A stretch of DNA of 64,000 nucleotides from assembly GCA_024114885.1 (NCBI GenBank), contig CP099418.1, forward strand, positions 3,782,001 to 3,846,000. The letters run 5' to 3'. Under the pieces are notes generated by a model. That model had not been told where the DNA came from. It searched no databases and saw only the letters and a program-made list of their open reading frames with translations. Shown here piece after piece: positions 11,165 through 21,204 of this stretch (positions are counted from its first letter, which is position 1; each line of letters starts with the position of its first letter). Source of the DNA: Septoria linicola. Its lineage: Eukaryota > Ascomycota > Dothideomycetes > Mycosphaerellales > Mycosphaerellaceae. The translations under genes and the position numbers were made by a program.

Positions 11165-14100
11165 TTACACATGTGACCAATTCTGGCGAAGCAAATACTC
11201 CACTGCGCGATCTACACGCAATGACTCCCCGTCATCCGTGATCCTCAACGCCTGTCTCGCAGCTGTGACGGGAAATCCCATTGCCACGAGCTTCATCGTT
11301 GCGATCTCACTCGTGTTCTCCGCGATACCTGATGCATAACTCTGCGACGAAGCAACACTCTCCGCATATTCTGACCGACCCTCCGGGATGGGACTTATCG
11401 ACTGCAGTGGGGTCCTGTATGAGGACAGAAAAGCTGGCGTAGTAGATGACGATGAATTCGAAGACCGCGAGGACCGAGTCTGGCTGGAAGACGTTGTGAC
11501 GCCTGAGCGGAGACTCGCTGCGCTGTCTCGGCGTGATACGACACTCATTGCTCGTTCTGCGTGCATGTCGATCAGCGGAAGGCGCTTGTACTCGCTGCTT
11601 TGGCGGCGGAGGCGGATCTCCGCGGCCATGGACGCGACTCGTTTGCGGGAAAGTTCTTTCTGTTGCTGCGCTTGGGGATCTTGTGAGCGGAGCTTGGCTG
11701 CGATGACTTGTTCGGAATAGGTGATGGCGACTGGTTCTTTGAGGAAGTTGCACAGGCTGTTGCTGTAGATTGGTAGTGTCCATTCCGTCCAGCCATTTTG
11801 CTTCGCGAGGGCGAAGCCTGCAGGGCTGTTGTCTGATGCTAGGAGTGCGAGCTCGAGCACAGCGTGTGGTCCGAGAGTGAGGGCGTAGGTCAGCCATTCT
11901 TCGAGCAGGCGTTCTTCGTTCTCGATGTCGCCTTCTGTGATGTCGCAGTTGTCAAAGACACCATACTCTCGTGCTTGCTGAACACGGCCGCTGTAGCCAG
12001 AAAGTAGCACCGAGTAGCAGTTCCAAATCTCTGTCAAGTCCCAAAGCTGTGCTGTGGTGAGACCGCCTTTGTTGGCAATGGCAAAGTGTTCGGGGGCGTT
12101 CAGCAGAACGCTGGACATGTCAAATTCCAAGTTTGTGTTGACTGTTGCTGCACAGCCTTGATTCTCATCCAACAGACCTCCCTTGAGCCAGTCCAGTTGC
12201 CCGGTGACGTCGTCCTCGCGGCCTTTTTGGTTGCCCGGCGAGAACATAGCGCAGAAGCAGCATATTCTCCAAAATGCATCATCGATCCGCTGAGCATTAG
12301 GGTGCATGGGCGTGGACAAGGCGAAAAGTGTCTCGCGTCGAAGAAAGGATTGACATTTTTCGTGCACGAGTCTCTTCAGCCGCTCAATGACAGCAACATC
12401 ACGTCGATGGCATGCCAGATAGCTTCGCGGCGTGTACTTGACGTTGGGATCGTGCTCTGAATTCCTCCACTCACGGTATTCGTAAGCAGCTGGGGACTGG
12501 TTACGGATCACAGTCTGTATGAGGTGCATTTCGTGCTCTTTGTAAACGCGATACATGCCTCTGTTGATGATCGCTGTACTGAACAGGTCGTCCAAGCTCT
12601 GAAGTGAGCCTAGAATTCTGAGCAAAACAGCCTCTGCAGAGTTGGCAGAGGCCAAGGCGAGCGCACTGTCTCCATCCGAGCTGGTGGGAGAGCAGGCTTC
12701 AATGTCCTCGTTTCCGCGTGCAACGTCAAAATGCATCGGGTAGGAAATATCAGCGTTTGTTGCAACCTGATGAGACGGTTGATGCGGTAACGCGGCCAGC
12801 TTTGTTGTCGTGTCGTGGCCGTACGACACACTCGCCATTTTGCGAAGTGGTACGTCTGGTTTCGCACTTTCCTCACGCACGAGCTGAGTCTCGGACCTTC
12901 TTCTAGTCGGTACCTGTTGAGCAGTGCCTTGCTGAGCCGATAATTGTGCCTTCTTCTGATCGCGCCACTCCCTCTTCCGAGACCGCTTTGGTAACGTCGG
13001 CGCGCGTTCTGGAGGCTGCATTACCTCACGTACGCTGTCCTTGCGCTTCATTGCCTGATTGAGCAAGTACTGCTCATTGGTCTGGTCATCGACAGATTGC
13101 CAACTTGATCTTTGCCCTGCCATTGAAGATAATTGGGTTCTAACAGCATTCTCTGCCTGACTGAGTGTGGGGCTCGCTGCGCCTGGTCGATACCAAGTCT
13201 GAGCGCTAGGTCTCAGCTCATTCATGGAGCGACAAGTGAGGAGAGACGCTCGACTGCCGCTCGTTCCCTGCACTACTCTGAGGGACTTGGAGTTATACGG
13301 ACCAGGCGTAGGGGCTTCTTCTACTGCCTGTGTAGCTGGCGGTGTCGGCGTAGCCACTGGGGTGGGTGGCAGAGTTTTGTTGACGTTGTAGCGGCCGACC
13401 ATACTCACACTAGAGCGCGGGGATATATCGTCAAAAACACCGGCTTGTGTGGGTGACAGGAGAGAAAATTTGCTCGGAGACTTCAAACGCTGACAATCGG
13501 GCGTGACTATCGTGTCAATGGTGGTCATGGAGCTTCGTCTACTGTAAATTGAGCTTTGATCGGTAGTTGACCTGCTCGAGCTGGAGGATTGCGATGGATG
13601 TGATCTGTGACTGACCACACGAGGGTGATTTGGAGCCCGTGGCTCGGGTGTCAAGAGCCGTACATCTTGTATTACCGGAAGGGGTGAGGATGTTTCTGTG
13701 TACATACAGTATGGGTTCCCTGTAGTTGAAGCTGGCTCGTACTGGGTTGGAGTATGGGATCTCTTGGGCACTGGATGCTGCAAAAGTATAGGCGGAGGTG
13801 TGGAGCTCACGACCTTTCTAGCATGCAGATCCTGCATAGAGGAGTGATGACCTTCTGGAGCGTACATCTTGCTGGAAGTCCTGTGCATTGTTTGACGAGC
13901 AGCTGGTTGAGATCTAGGTATCTCTTCGGTCGTCCCGTCTTCCACAGCACACCAATCGAAATGCGCAACCCCGTTGATCCACGTCCCGATGCGATGGTCG
14001 TTGTCCGATCGCCTTCGTGAGCGAGATGTCGTCTTCGATGGAAATGTTTCCCGGCTTCTTAGGTTTCCATGGTTCTTCGTCGTACCACACTGGTGAATCG

Positions 14101-14497
14101 GGAAGGCAGGTAGCAGCGATGGAGCGTGCTCGCTAATCGCAGAAAGAATCTCTTCATTTGGACTGGTCGCCATCTCTTCCTCCAATGAAGTCATCTTGAT
14201 CACTCTTGCTGCTGGCACAGCGTTCAGCACAGTGCCTTTCGTCGAAGAAGTTCTGTTTCGCTCTTTTGACGATGAGCGCGACCGGCTAGACCTTTTCCCT
14301 ATCCAGCTGTTCTGACGAGCAGTCATGGGCCGCATTACTGTGTGAGCAATGGATACAGGCTTTGGTTCCTGGTCCTCTGTACCTCTTCGACTGAAGATCG
14401 ACACGCTTCGCCTGGCTATGAAGCTGGTCTTATGTGCTTGACCGTAGTCTGTAGCATCAAAGCCAATGGCATCAGAAGGAGGATGTTCTGGAGCCAT
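11165..14497 (-). CDS. UBA-domain-containing fungal protein, Ser-rich
   Basis: Single long exon of 1,110 codons from the ATG at 14497 (MAPEHPPSDAIGFD). An in-frame ATG at 14659 would give 1,164 aa, but the extra residues look random. The C-terminal about 45 residues (ATMKLVAMGFPVTAARQALRITDDG ... RAVEYLLRQNW) are a UBA domain with the MGF loop, expected to bind ubiquitin. The centre (about 12650-11800) is a well-folded, helix-rich region beginning around EAVLLRILGSLQSLDDLFSTAIINRGMY, conserved in style among fungal uncharacterised proteins. The N-terminal half is disordered and rich in Ser, Arg and Pro. I do not recognise a named orthologue; a ubiquitin-reader or adaptor role is inference from the UBA alone. 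Confidence 0.88.
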   Translation of the reverse strand: MAPEHPPSDAIGFDATDYGQAHKTSFIARRSVSIFSRRGTEDQEPKPVSIAHTVMRPMTARQNSWIGKRSSRSRSSSKERNRTSSTKGTVLNAVPAARVIKMTSLEEEMATSPNEEILSAISEHAPSLLPAFPIHQCGTTKNHGNLRSRETFPSKTTSRSRRRSDNDHRIGTWINGVAHFDWCAVEDGTTEEIPRSQPAARQTMHRTSSKMYAPEGHHSSMQDLHARKVVSSTPPPILLQHPVPKRSHTPTQYEPASTTGNPYCMYTETSSPLPVIQDVRLLTPEPRAPNHPRVVSHRSHPSQSSSSSRSTTDQSSIYSRRSSMTTIDTIVTPDCQRLKSPSKFSLLSPTQAGVFDDISPRSSVSMVGRYNVNKTLPPTPVATPTPPATQAVEEAPTPGPYNSKSLRVVQGTSGSRASLLTCRSMNELRPSAQTWYRPGAASPTLSQAENAVRTQLSSMAGQRSSWQSVDDQTNEQYLLNQAMKRKDSVREVMQPPERAPTLPKRSRKREWRDQKKAQLSAQQGTAQQVPTRRRSETQLVREESAKPDVPLRKMASVSYGHDTTTKLAALPHQPSHQVATNADISYPMHFDVARGNEDIEACSPTSSDGDSALALASANSAEAVLLRILGSLQSLDDLFSTAIINRGMYRVYKEHEMHLIQTVIRNQSPAAYEYREWRNSEHDPNVKYTPRSYLACHRRDVAVIERLKRLVHEKCQSFLRRETLFALSTPMHPNAQRIDDAFWRICCFCAMFSPGNQKGREDDVTGQLDWLKGGLLDENQGCAATVNTNLEFDMSSVLLNAPEHFAIANKGGLTTAQLWDLTEIWNCYSVLLSGYSGRVQQAREYGVFDNCDITEGDIENEERLLEEWLTYALTLGPHAVLELALLASDNSPAGFALAKQNGWTEWTLPIYSNSLCNFLKEPVAITYSEQVIAAKLRSQDPQAQQQKELSRKRVASMAAEIRLRRQSSEYKRLPLIDMHAERAMSVVSRRDSAASLRSGVTTSSSQTRSSRSSNSSSSTTPAFLSSYRTPLQSISPIPEGRSEYAESVASSQSYASGIAENTSEIATMKLVAMGFPVTAARQALRITDDGESLRVDRAVEYLLRQNWSHV

Positions 14498-15902
14498 GAT
14501 GGTAGCTCGTTGATATGTACTTCGCCCAAGCCGTGGCCGCCGGGACCCTTGCCTGCAGACTTGGGTCTGCCCTGCAACGTCAGCTAGAAGGCTGCAAGCA
14601 TTCGTCTTATCTTGGTTCGGTGAATTGGATAGTACCGTGGGGTTTAGTGATAAGACCACGAGCTAGGTGATGAAGTGTAATCCGTTCTCACTGGAAGATT
14701 CACGAATACTGTCGCATACTCATACCTGCGAGCTGAATTCACAGTAGCGCAATAATGGCAGAAGCAGATACACGATGCAAGGGCCGAAGTAGACGGCGGC
14801 CACCAGACAGGCTCTCGCGTACTATATCAGATGCGCATGTTGTTGGAGGGCACAGACTGTGCAACCTCGAGGCTTCACCCATGCTCACTGGGGCATTGCT
14901 CAGCACTGGAAGCAGCTGCGCCAGAAGCTGTGTGGCCGTGTGGTCGCTGAAGTTGCGAAGAAAGGATCCTCAGGAGGATTCACATGCCGGATGCCAGCAA
15001 CACGCTTACCAACTCGGGCAGGATCTGCAGTTTGATCTATCTTGAGACGCTCAGCCATGGCTCCCGCCTCCACATCAACACCTTGTCTTTCCACGTGAAG
15101 GCAGGTTTTACACCATTCCAACAACGTGCAAGGCTTGCTGTGCCAGACGAATGTCCAGTCTAAGGTCTCTGGGCCATTGCGCTACTCACTATGCGACGCC
15201 AGGTCCAACAGCAACCCACTGCAGTTCCACTTCCTTCGCCGCGAAATCCTCCAACATTGTGTGATGACGCAGGGCAGCCAGTATCGGACAGTGACGTGAA
15301 ACCATAAACTCCATCATCGGCCGACGAGAACTGGCCAAGCCGTGCAATAGCATATTCTGAGCGGCTACGGATGTCGCGAGACCGACGTGCCAATCGCCCA
15401 GCACAGCTTCGCTATGGATGTAGCGGTTGCATAAACATTATCGTGCTGCCCAGCATAGCAGAAGCAAGCCATCTCCCTGCACTCCGCTAGCATCCATCCA
15501 AGAAAAGCCCCAAGCCTCGCAAACCTCGCGTGAAGTTCCTGAAGGATCACGGAGCTGGCTAGGAACACACCGAAAACGCCGTCATCCAGAAAATCTGCCG
15601 ACCATTGTGAGCTCCACTGCCCTAAATACTGTTTCCGTGCCTCACGTATCGTCACAATTCCAGCTTGCGATCTGCTGATGTGCCCATTCTGTGCCGCTGG
15701 TATTGGTGTCAGTACTCATGAAATTAGCGAAGGCAGCAATATGCGCAAGTCACTACATAGCACGACGGGCGGTAAATTTTGGCTCAACGGAAGGGCTCGA
15801 ACGCTCAGGACGAGCCGTCCACATTTGGACTCACTTGTCTAATTCTACAGAGTTGGGTATCTTGATAGAGTAAAAGTATTTCAGCATTGCACCTTGCGGC
15901 CG
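14498..15902. other. 1.4-kb gap without a supported gene
   Basis: Lies between the 5' end of the UBA gene (14497, minus) and the 3' end of GEM1 (15903, minus). Only short overlapping frames in several phases are present, none with recognisable domains. Two minus frames at about 15160-15655 cannot be joined by a plausible intron. The promoter of the UBA gene must lie just above 14497. Confidence 0.6.
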
Positions 15903-17914
15903 TCATGCACTGGACAGCATGTTCCGTTTCCATACCCAAGCAAATGCTACCGCTACACCGACAGTAGCAGCGAGGCCAACATACAATGTGGTGCGATCGA
16001 CAGTATCTACCTCGCTCTTCGGAAGTGCTTGCGATGGGTATGTCGCACTCTCCGCAAGGTGCACAAAAAAGTCGTTGATGCTCGACCATTTGGCACAGAC
16101 ATGCAACGGCTTGGCCATCTTCAACTGCTCACAGAACAGATCAGGTTGCACTTCAGTTCTCTGCACAGCACGATCTTGATCCGCCTTGAGCGCAGCATAC
16201 ACTGATGGAAGCGCTGTCAGAGCTGGGTAGCGTTTCCGGAGGTCGACAATGTGCCCGAAACTGTCGGGATCGCTGCTGTCATATGTATAGCACAGCAGAT
16301 CGCATGCGTCGAGTTTGGCCTGATTCGCCAGAATCGCAGGTTCTAGCTCGCCTAGTTCTTCGAGGATGAGGTAGCATTGCTTACCACCCTGCAGTTCGAC
16401 GCTATTGACCGCGGTCTGTGGCTTGATTGTTGGGTGGTAGGATGCACTGAATTGTCTGGCGAGAAAGGCGTCCAGCAACGCTGACTTGCCACTTTGTGCT
16501 GCTCCGATGACATAGCAGAGGAACACATTCCGTTCCACCCTGCCAGGTCTATTACGCCGTTTGCGAGGTTTCGTAAGTTTCAGTGCCCCTGCTGTTCCTT
16601 TGCCATCGCCCTCGAATCCCAGAAATGCGAGATACTCCAACGTGATTTTGGGGTCCTCAAAGGTCGTCATGGACCATTGTGCCAGCCAGCCCTGGAGTGT
16701 CACGTATCCTGCTTCGTTCCTGACTGTGCTCTCGGGGAATCCAGATTCCATCCAAGAGGCGGGCATGCCTGGAGTGGGCGCAAAGAGGGCAGATAGCTCA
16801 GTATCATTCAAGCCGCCATCGTTGTCCTTGTCGTGGAGTAGGAAGAGATCAACGAAGAATCGATAGCCCGCTGGAGAGAGCTCCGCAGATGCGTGAGCGG
16901 GAACGTCGAACTTGGGATGCAGGAATGCGTCAGACAGAGAAAGGCTGTCAGAATACTGAAATTTGCGTAGGATGATCCAGATCGTTTCGTGGCGCCCCTT
17001 CTCAGCAAACATTTTGTTGAGTCGGATGAAGCCGTCAACATCAATACCATCGCTGCGAGTACCGTCGCGCAGTGTTTCGCTTGCTGCTGATTCTGGCCTT
17101 CGTATCGAGCGCTTGATATTGGCGAGGTCGTCCTGCGACAGGTCTTTATCGAAGCACTTTTGCTGGAACGCTTGAATCTCCTGGTCGCTCAGGATTCCAT
17201 CCTGGTCTTTATCGCACAAATAGAAGACTCTTTTTAACGCATCTATAGCTGCCGATTTGAGTGTGTTTTCCTTCGAGTCGTAGATGGGTGCAATGGGATG
17301 CGTGACAGCCTTCTGACAGAGAAAGAACACCTCGTTGATATTGTGATGCTCCCGAGCGCTGGTACGGATGCAAGAGTCGATCTCCTTGAACTCTGCCATC
17401 TAAAACGCTGTTAGACCGTGCAGGAGGCGCGTTTGATATAATTAGCTCCAACATACCACAGGTAGCATCTCATCTTCGATCGCAGTGCTGACGCCTGGGT
17501 TCAAATCGCTTTTGTTCGAGCACAGCACAACAGGAACGTTCACGCCGAGAGACCTGAAGTACGGCATCCAGAACAATGCAACGCGTTCATAGCTGTAGTG
17601 GTCGCTATACACGAGCAGAATGACATTGCATTTCCGCAACGCCTTTTTGAGTTCATCTCGATCTTGCGGCAAAGACGATGTATCGACAATGGTCGTGGGC
17701 ACGTTTTCTGGTGTTCCTATGGAAGGTGGCAATGTGATGGGCGGCAGTACAGTCTGGATCTTGTTTGCGATGAAAGTGTCCTTGACAAACGACGTGAGTA
17801 GGGAGCTCTTGCCTGTAGCCTCATCGCCACAAATGCAGATTCGGACTGTGAAGCAATGTTTAGCTAGTGTCCAGCACCGATAGCATCATCATCAGAAAAT
17901 ATACCGGTAGCCAT
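15903..17914 (-). CDS. gem1: Mitochondrial Rho GTPase Gem1/Miro
   Basis: Tail-anchored outer mitochondrial membrane GTPase, involved in mitochondrial shape and inheritance and, in yeast, ER-mitochondria contact sites. Exons 17914-17905 (10 nt), 17845-17457 and 17399-15903 give 631 aa, the usual Gem1 length. GTPase 1: P-loop GDEATGKSS at 10-18, DTSS in the switch II position, and NKSD for guanine specificity. Two EF-hand loops follow, DKDQDGILSDQE and DKDNDGGLNDTE. GTPase 2 has P-loop GAAQSGKSALL. The C-terminus has one hydrophobic span (LYVGLAATVGVAVAFAWVW) followed by KRN, fitting a tail anchor. The first coding exon carries only MAT plus one base. It is divergent from creC across about 390 bp. 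Confidence 0.96.
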
Positions 17915-18306
17915 GATCCATCCTCGTTGTATTGGAAATGTGCACACTGTCACAGCAGAAGATCATCAAATGGGGGAGCCTTTGGAGATGATGCAGCACA
18001 GCAGCAGTGAAGACACAGGACACCGGTCCGGATTCTCGGCTGAATGACACTCGCTCCACTCCACGTGCACGCCGGGAGTCTATACTTCCAACTACTGTAT
18101 CACTTGCATGCAGCAGCAGTGGCTGATGTCTGGCCGTTCTCCGTCTCCTCTCCCCTGTGATACATAAGCGTGCGGTTCACGCGATGTTCGTGTAAGCGAA
18201 GACCACTCGATGCTGCCAGCACACCGAGGAAGACGGCCGTGCTGACGTTTTGGGGTGCCTGTGAAGCCTGCCTCCTCCGCCCCGCTACCCCAGTGCCTAC
18301 AATGGC
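17915..18306. promoter_or_regulatory. Divergent promoter between gem1 and creC
   Basis: Short intergenic region between two head-to-head genes. It holds a CACGTG E-box-like hexamer at 18062-18067 (plus strand, palindromic), a typical bHLH site; occupancy is unknown. No clear TATA box. Confidence 0.5.
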
Positions 18307-20141
18307 ATGCCCGGCGGTGGACCGTTGCTCGAGACCAACAACACGCTCGAGAAGCCGACCGGCCCCGAATATCAGCTCGTACTCGGCGAGGGCACCTACG
18401 TGCTCAAGGACGATCTTCACCTGGCCACTCCGCCGCCGCATCCCAGCGATGCGCCGCAGCCGAACAACAATCCGCTAGCAACCACCACTGGACCACCGAC
18501 TAGCGGCGTGAAGCTGTCCATTGCGGTGCTGGAGCCACGCAGACCGCCCTCTCAGAATTTGTTCCGAGCCATCACTTCACAGAGCACACGCTCTGCCGTG
18601 CCGCCGAGCATTCAAGAGGAGGTGCATAGTCCCAAGAGCGATGCAGGCTCGACCGCCAATGGCTTTGGCTCGCCAGCATACTACGGCCATGCGTCTACGT
18701 TCGGAGACGACAACCCGGCATTAGCTGTGCCGGTCGCGTCTAAAGGGAAGAAAGACCAGAAAGCGAAGCCCAAGAACAACATCGTCAAATCCAACTCGTC
18801 CTATGTGTCACGGGTCATACCTCACGAGTCTCTGCAGAAGCGTTTGAGTGATCGCGCGGCCGACGGTATGTTTGCATTTGCCAACGTCAATCGTGCCTTT
18901 ATGTGGCTTGACCTGTCTTCCGCCATCAAGACCGAGAACATGACGAAAGTGCTCTTCACCAAAGCACACGCGCTGTGTCACGATGTGAATGCTGTGACGA
19001 GGTCCGCGAGCCACCTGGATATCGTACTTGGATTCAACACCAGCGATATCATTTGGTATGAACCCATGTCACAGAAATATGCACGGCTCAACAAGAACGG
19101 CATGATCAACCCTGCTCCAGTTGCTGCCATTCGATGGCTGCCTAACAAGGAAAATCTCTTTCTGGCTGCGCACACAGATGGCACGCTGGTAGTATATGAC
19201 AAGGAGAAGGAAGATGCAGAGTTTGTGCCAGAGGAGAATGCCATTCCGGAGACGCAAGAAGGACAAGAACGATCTGTCCTTCGCATTCAGAAGTCTGTGC
19301 AATCCCGTAACCAGAAAGCGAATCCTGTAGCCGCCTGGAGAGTGTCAAATATGAAGATCAATGACATCGCCTTTTCTCCGGATGGTCAACTATTGGCAAC
19401 TGTGAGTGATGATGGCTGTCTAACCATCATTGACTTTATCAATGAGAGGGTAGTCGATGTCCACCGCGCCTACTACGGTCAGTTAATCAATCTAATCGCG
19501 TCTGTCATGAGCTCATCATCAGAACAGGAGCGCTATTATGTGTGACTTGGTCACCAGACGGCCGGTATGTCTTGTCTGGAGGACAAGACGATCTCGTGAG
19601 CATTTGGTCGCTTGCCGAGCGCGCACTTGTGGCGAGATGCGTCGGCCATCATTCATGGGTGACTGACGTGAAGTTCGACCCATGGAGATGTGACGAACGT
19701 AATTATCGTTTTGGCAGTGTCGGTGAGGACTGCAGATTGTTGCTATGGGACTTCTCAGTCGGCATGTTAGGACGACCCAAGACCATGCGCCAACGAGGCA
19801 GCATCTCGAGTCATTTGCCTGGAGAACGCAAGCAAAGCACCACGACGGTCGGGCGATTTAGGAGCAGCTCGAATTTGACCCAAGTACCCACCGCGGAGAG
19901 TACCGATGACGGCGAGATTGTGCATGCTGTGGATGCGAAGGCGAGCACTGCGGTGCTACCACCCGTTATGTCCAAGAGCATCGACGAACATCCCCTCTGC
20001 TGGCTTGGATTCGAAGCGGATAGTATCGTGACTTCATGCAAAGATGGTGAGTACGCGGCTGATCAAGCAAACCAACATCAGACTAACTTGATCGTCGCAG
20101 GACATATACGAGAGTGGATGAGGCCAACAGATGGGCCTTGA
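18307..20141 (+). CDS. creC: CreC, WD40 protein of the CreB-CreC deubiquitinating complex
   Basis: WD-repeat partner of the CreB deubiquitinase; in Aspergillus nidulans the pair acts in carbon catabolite repression and protein turnover, and the metazoan homologues are WDR20/DMWD. Exons 18307-19477, 19528-20046 and 20101-20141 give 576 aa. The N-terminus has the CreC-type block PEYQLVLGEGTYVLKDDLHL, then a proline-rich linker. WD repeats follow, with clear units at INDIAFSPDGQLLATVSDDG, VTWSPDGRYVLSGGQDD and the shorter HHSWVTDVKFDPW. The last exon gives HIREWMRP, the final blade strand. The 54-nt second intron keeps frame, so it can look like coding sequence; splicing restores CKDGHIREW. The next gene downstream on the same strand is the CreD-like arrestin. 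Confidence 0.93.
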
Positions 20142-21204
20142 GACCGTGTGCGCAGTGAATGCGCACATAGGGCCGCCCCGTTACTGTTGGCAGTCTGCCC
20201 GGTGCAATGCATGTGAGTCCCACGCAAGCACCTTATTGTCATATGCCGTGGGGGCCATCAGCAGCACAGCCTGGTCGGATCACGAGGAGCATGCATTGCG
20301 CGGCGGGTAGATATCTTCTTATGGAGACTTGGGCAGCGCATTGTCTGTGCAAACGTTTTATGTTGGATGAGGCTACAGATAACAGACCGGCTCAGCGCTG
20401 AGAAATTTCAAGACGTTGAGAACAGCAATATTATTCTTCCCGACATAGAGGCGAGATCGTCGGCGACTTAGCTCCCTGGCGACGGGCAAAAGCGCTTCTT
20501 CACAAGCTTGCGCGCTCAGATCTACCCACTTTCGCTGTCCCTGTGGCGTCATGCCCAGCTTCTGTATCTTTTGACGTGATTCAGAGCGGAAGACCACTGC
20601 AGACGAAGAGGAGTGTGCAGCCACAAGAAATCGTGTGTTACCACGCTATCTCATGGCAATTGCCCGATTGCGTGACCATCTCCCGCATGAGGTGTAGTTT
20701 TGGTCTGATGGCCCCATGCGCAATAACGCGGTCGTACTGCGGTTGCATGTTCACTATCACGACTCGACGCGCACCACCAACGAAACGTTGATGCAGTGAG
20801 TGCCTGGTTAGGTCTTGCAATTGATCCACAGGGTTTCCGACCGACCATATCGCGGCAGCCACACATCTTGCGGCGCCCGTGTCGTCACTTGCGCGACTGA
20901 CCCATTCCATTGCACGATTAGATAGATAGCCGTTTTCCCAAGCACCATTCCAACCAGGTATCGCATCTCACTGTGTTATTCTTTCTTGTTGTATACACAC
21001 ATTGTCCGTCACTGCCACGGATTGTTGCCCGCCGCTGGAGTTGCACGCTCGTACTCATATTTGCATACCGCCTGCTAACTAGGCCTGCCATCGCCGACGA
21101 TCGCCTCGCTCCGCTAGGAGACTCATCCACCGCGCTGGAGACATCGAGAACGAGTCCACCACCTCTTCGCCTTGGGTGTTGCACGGGCAGGCTTCCGAGC
21201 CTGA
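20142..21204 (+). other. 1.06-kb creC-creD intergenic region
   Basis: Contains the creC 3' UTR and creD promoter. Short minus-strand frames at about 20373-20624 and 20638-20910 lack known domains and could not be joined in frame by any GT-AG pair I tried. No supported gene. Confidence 0.55.

Noticed and set aside
15160..15655. Overlapping minus-strand frames that might form a small gene
   Set aside because: The frame switch would need an intron of about 25 nt, too short, and no domain is recognisable.
20373..20910. Two adjacent minus-strand frames between creC and creD
   Set aside because: The obvious 45-nt GT-AG segment between them joins out of frame; no known domain.
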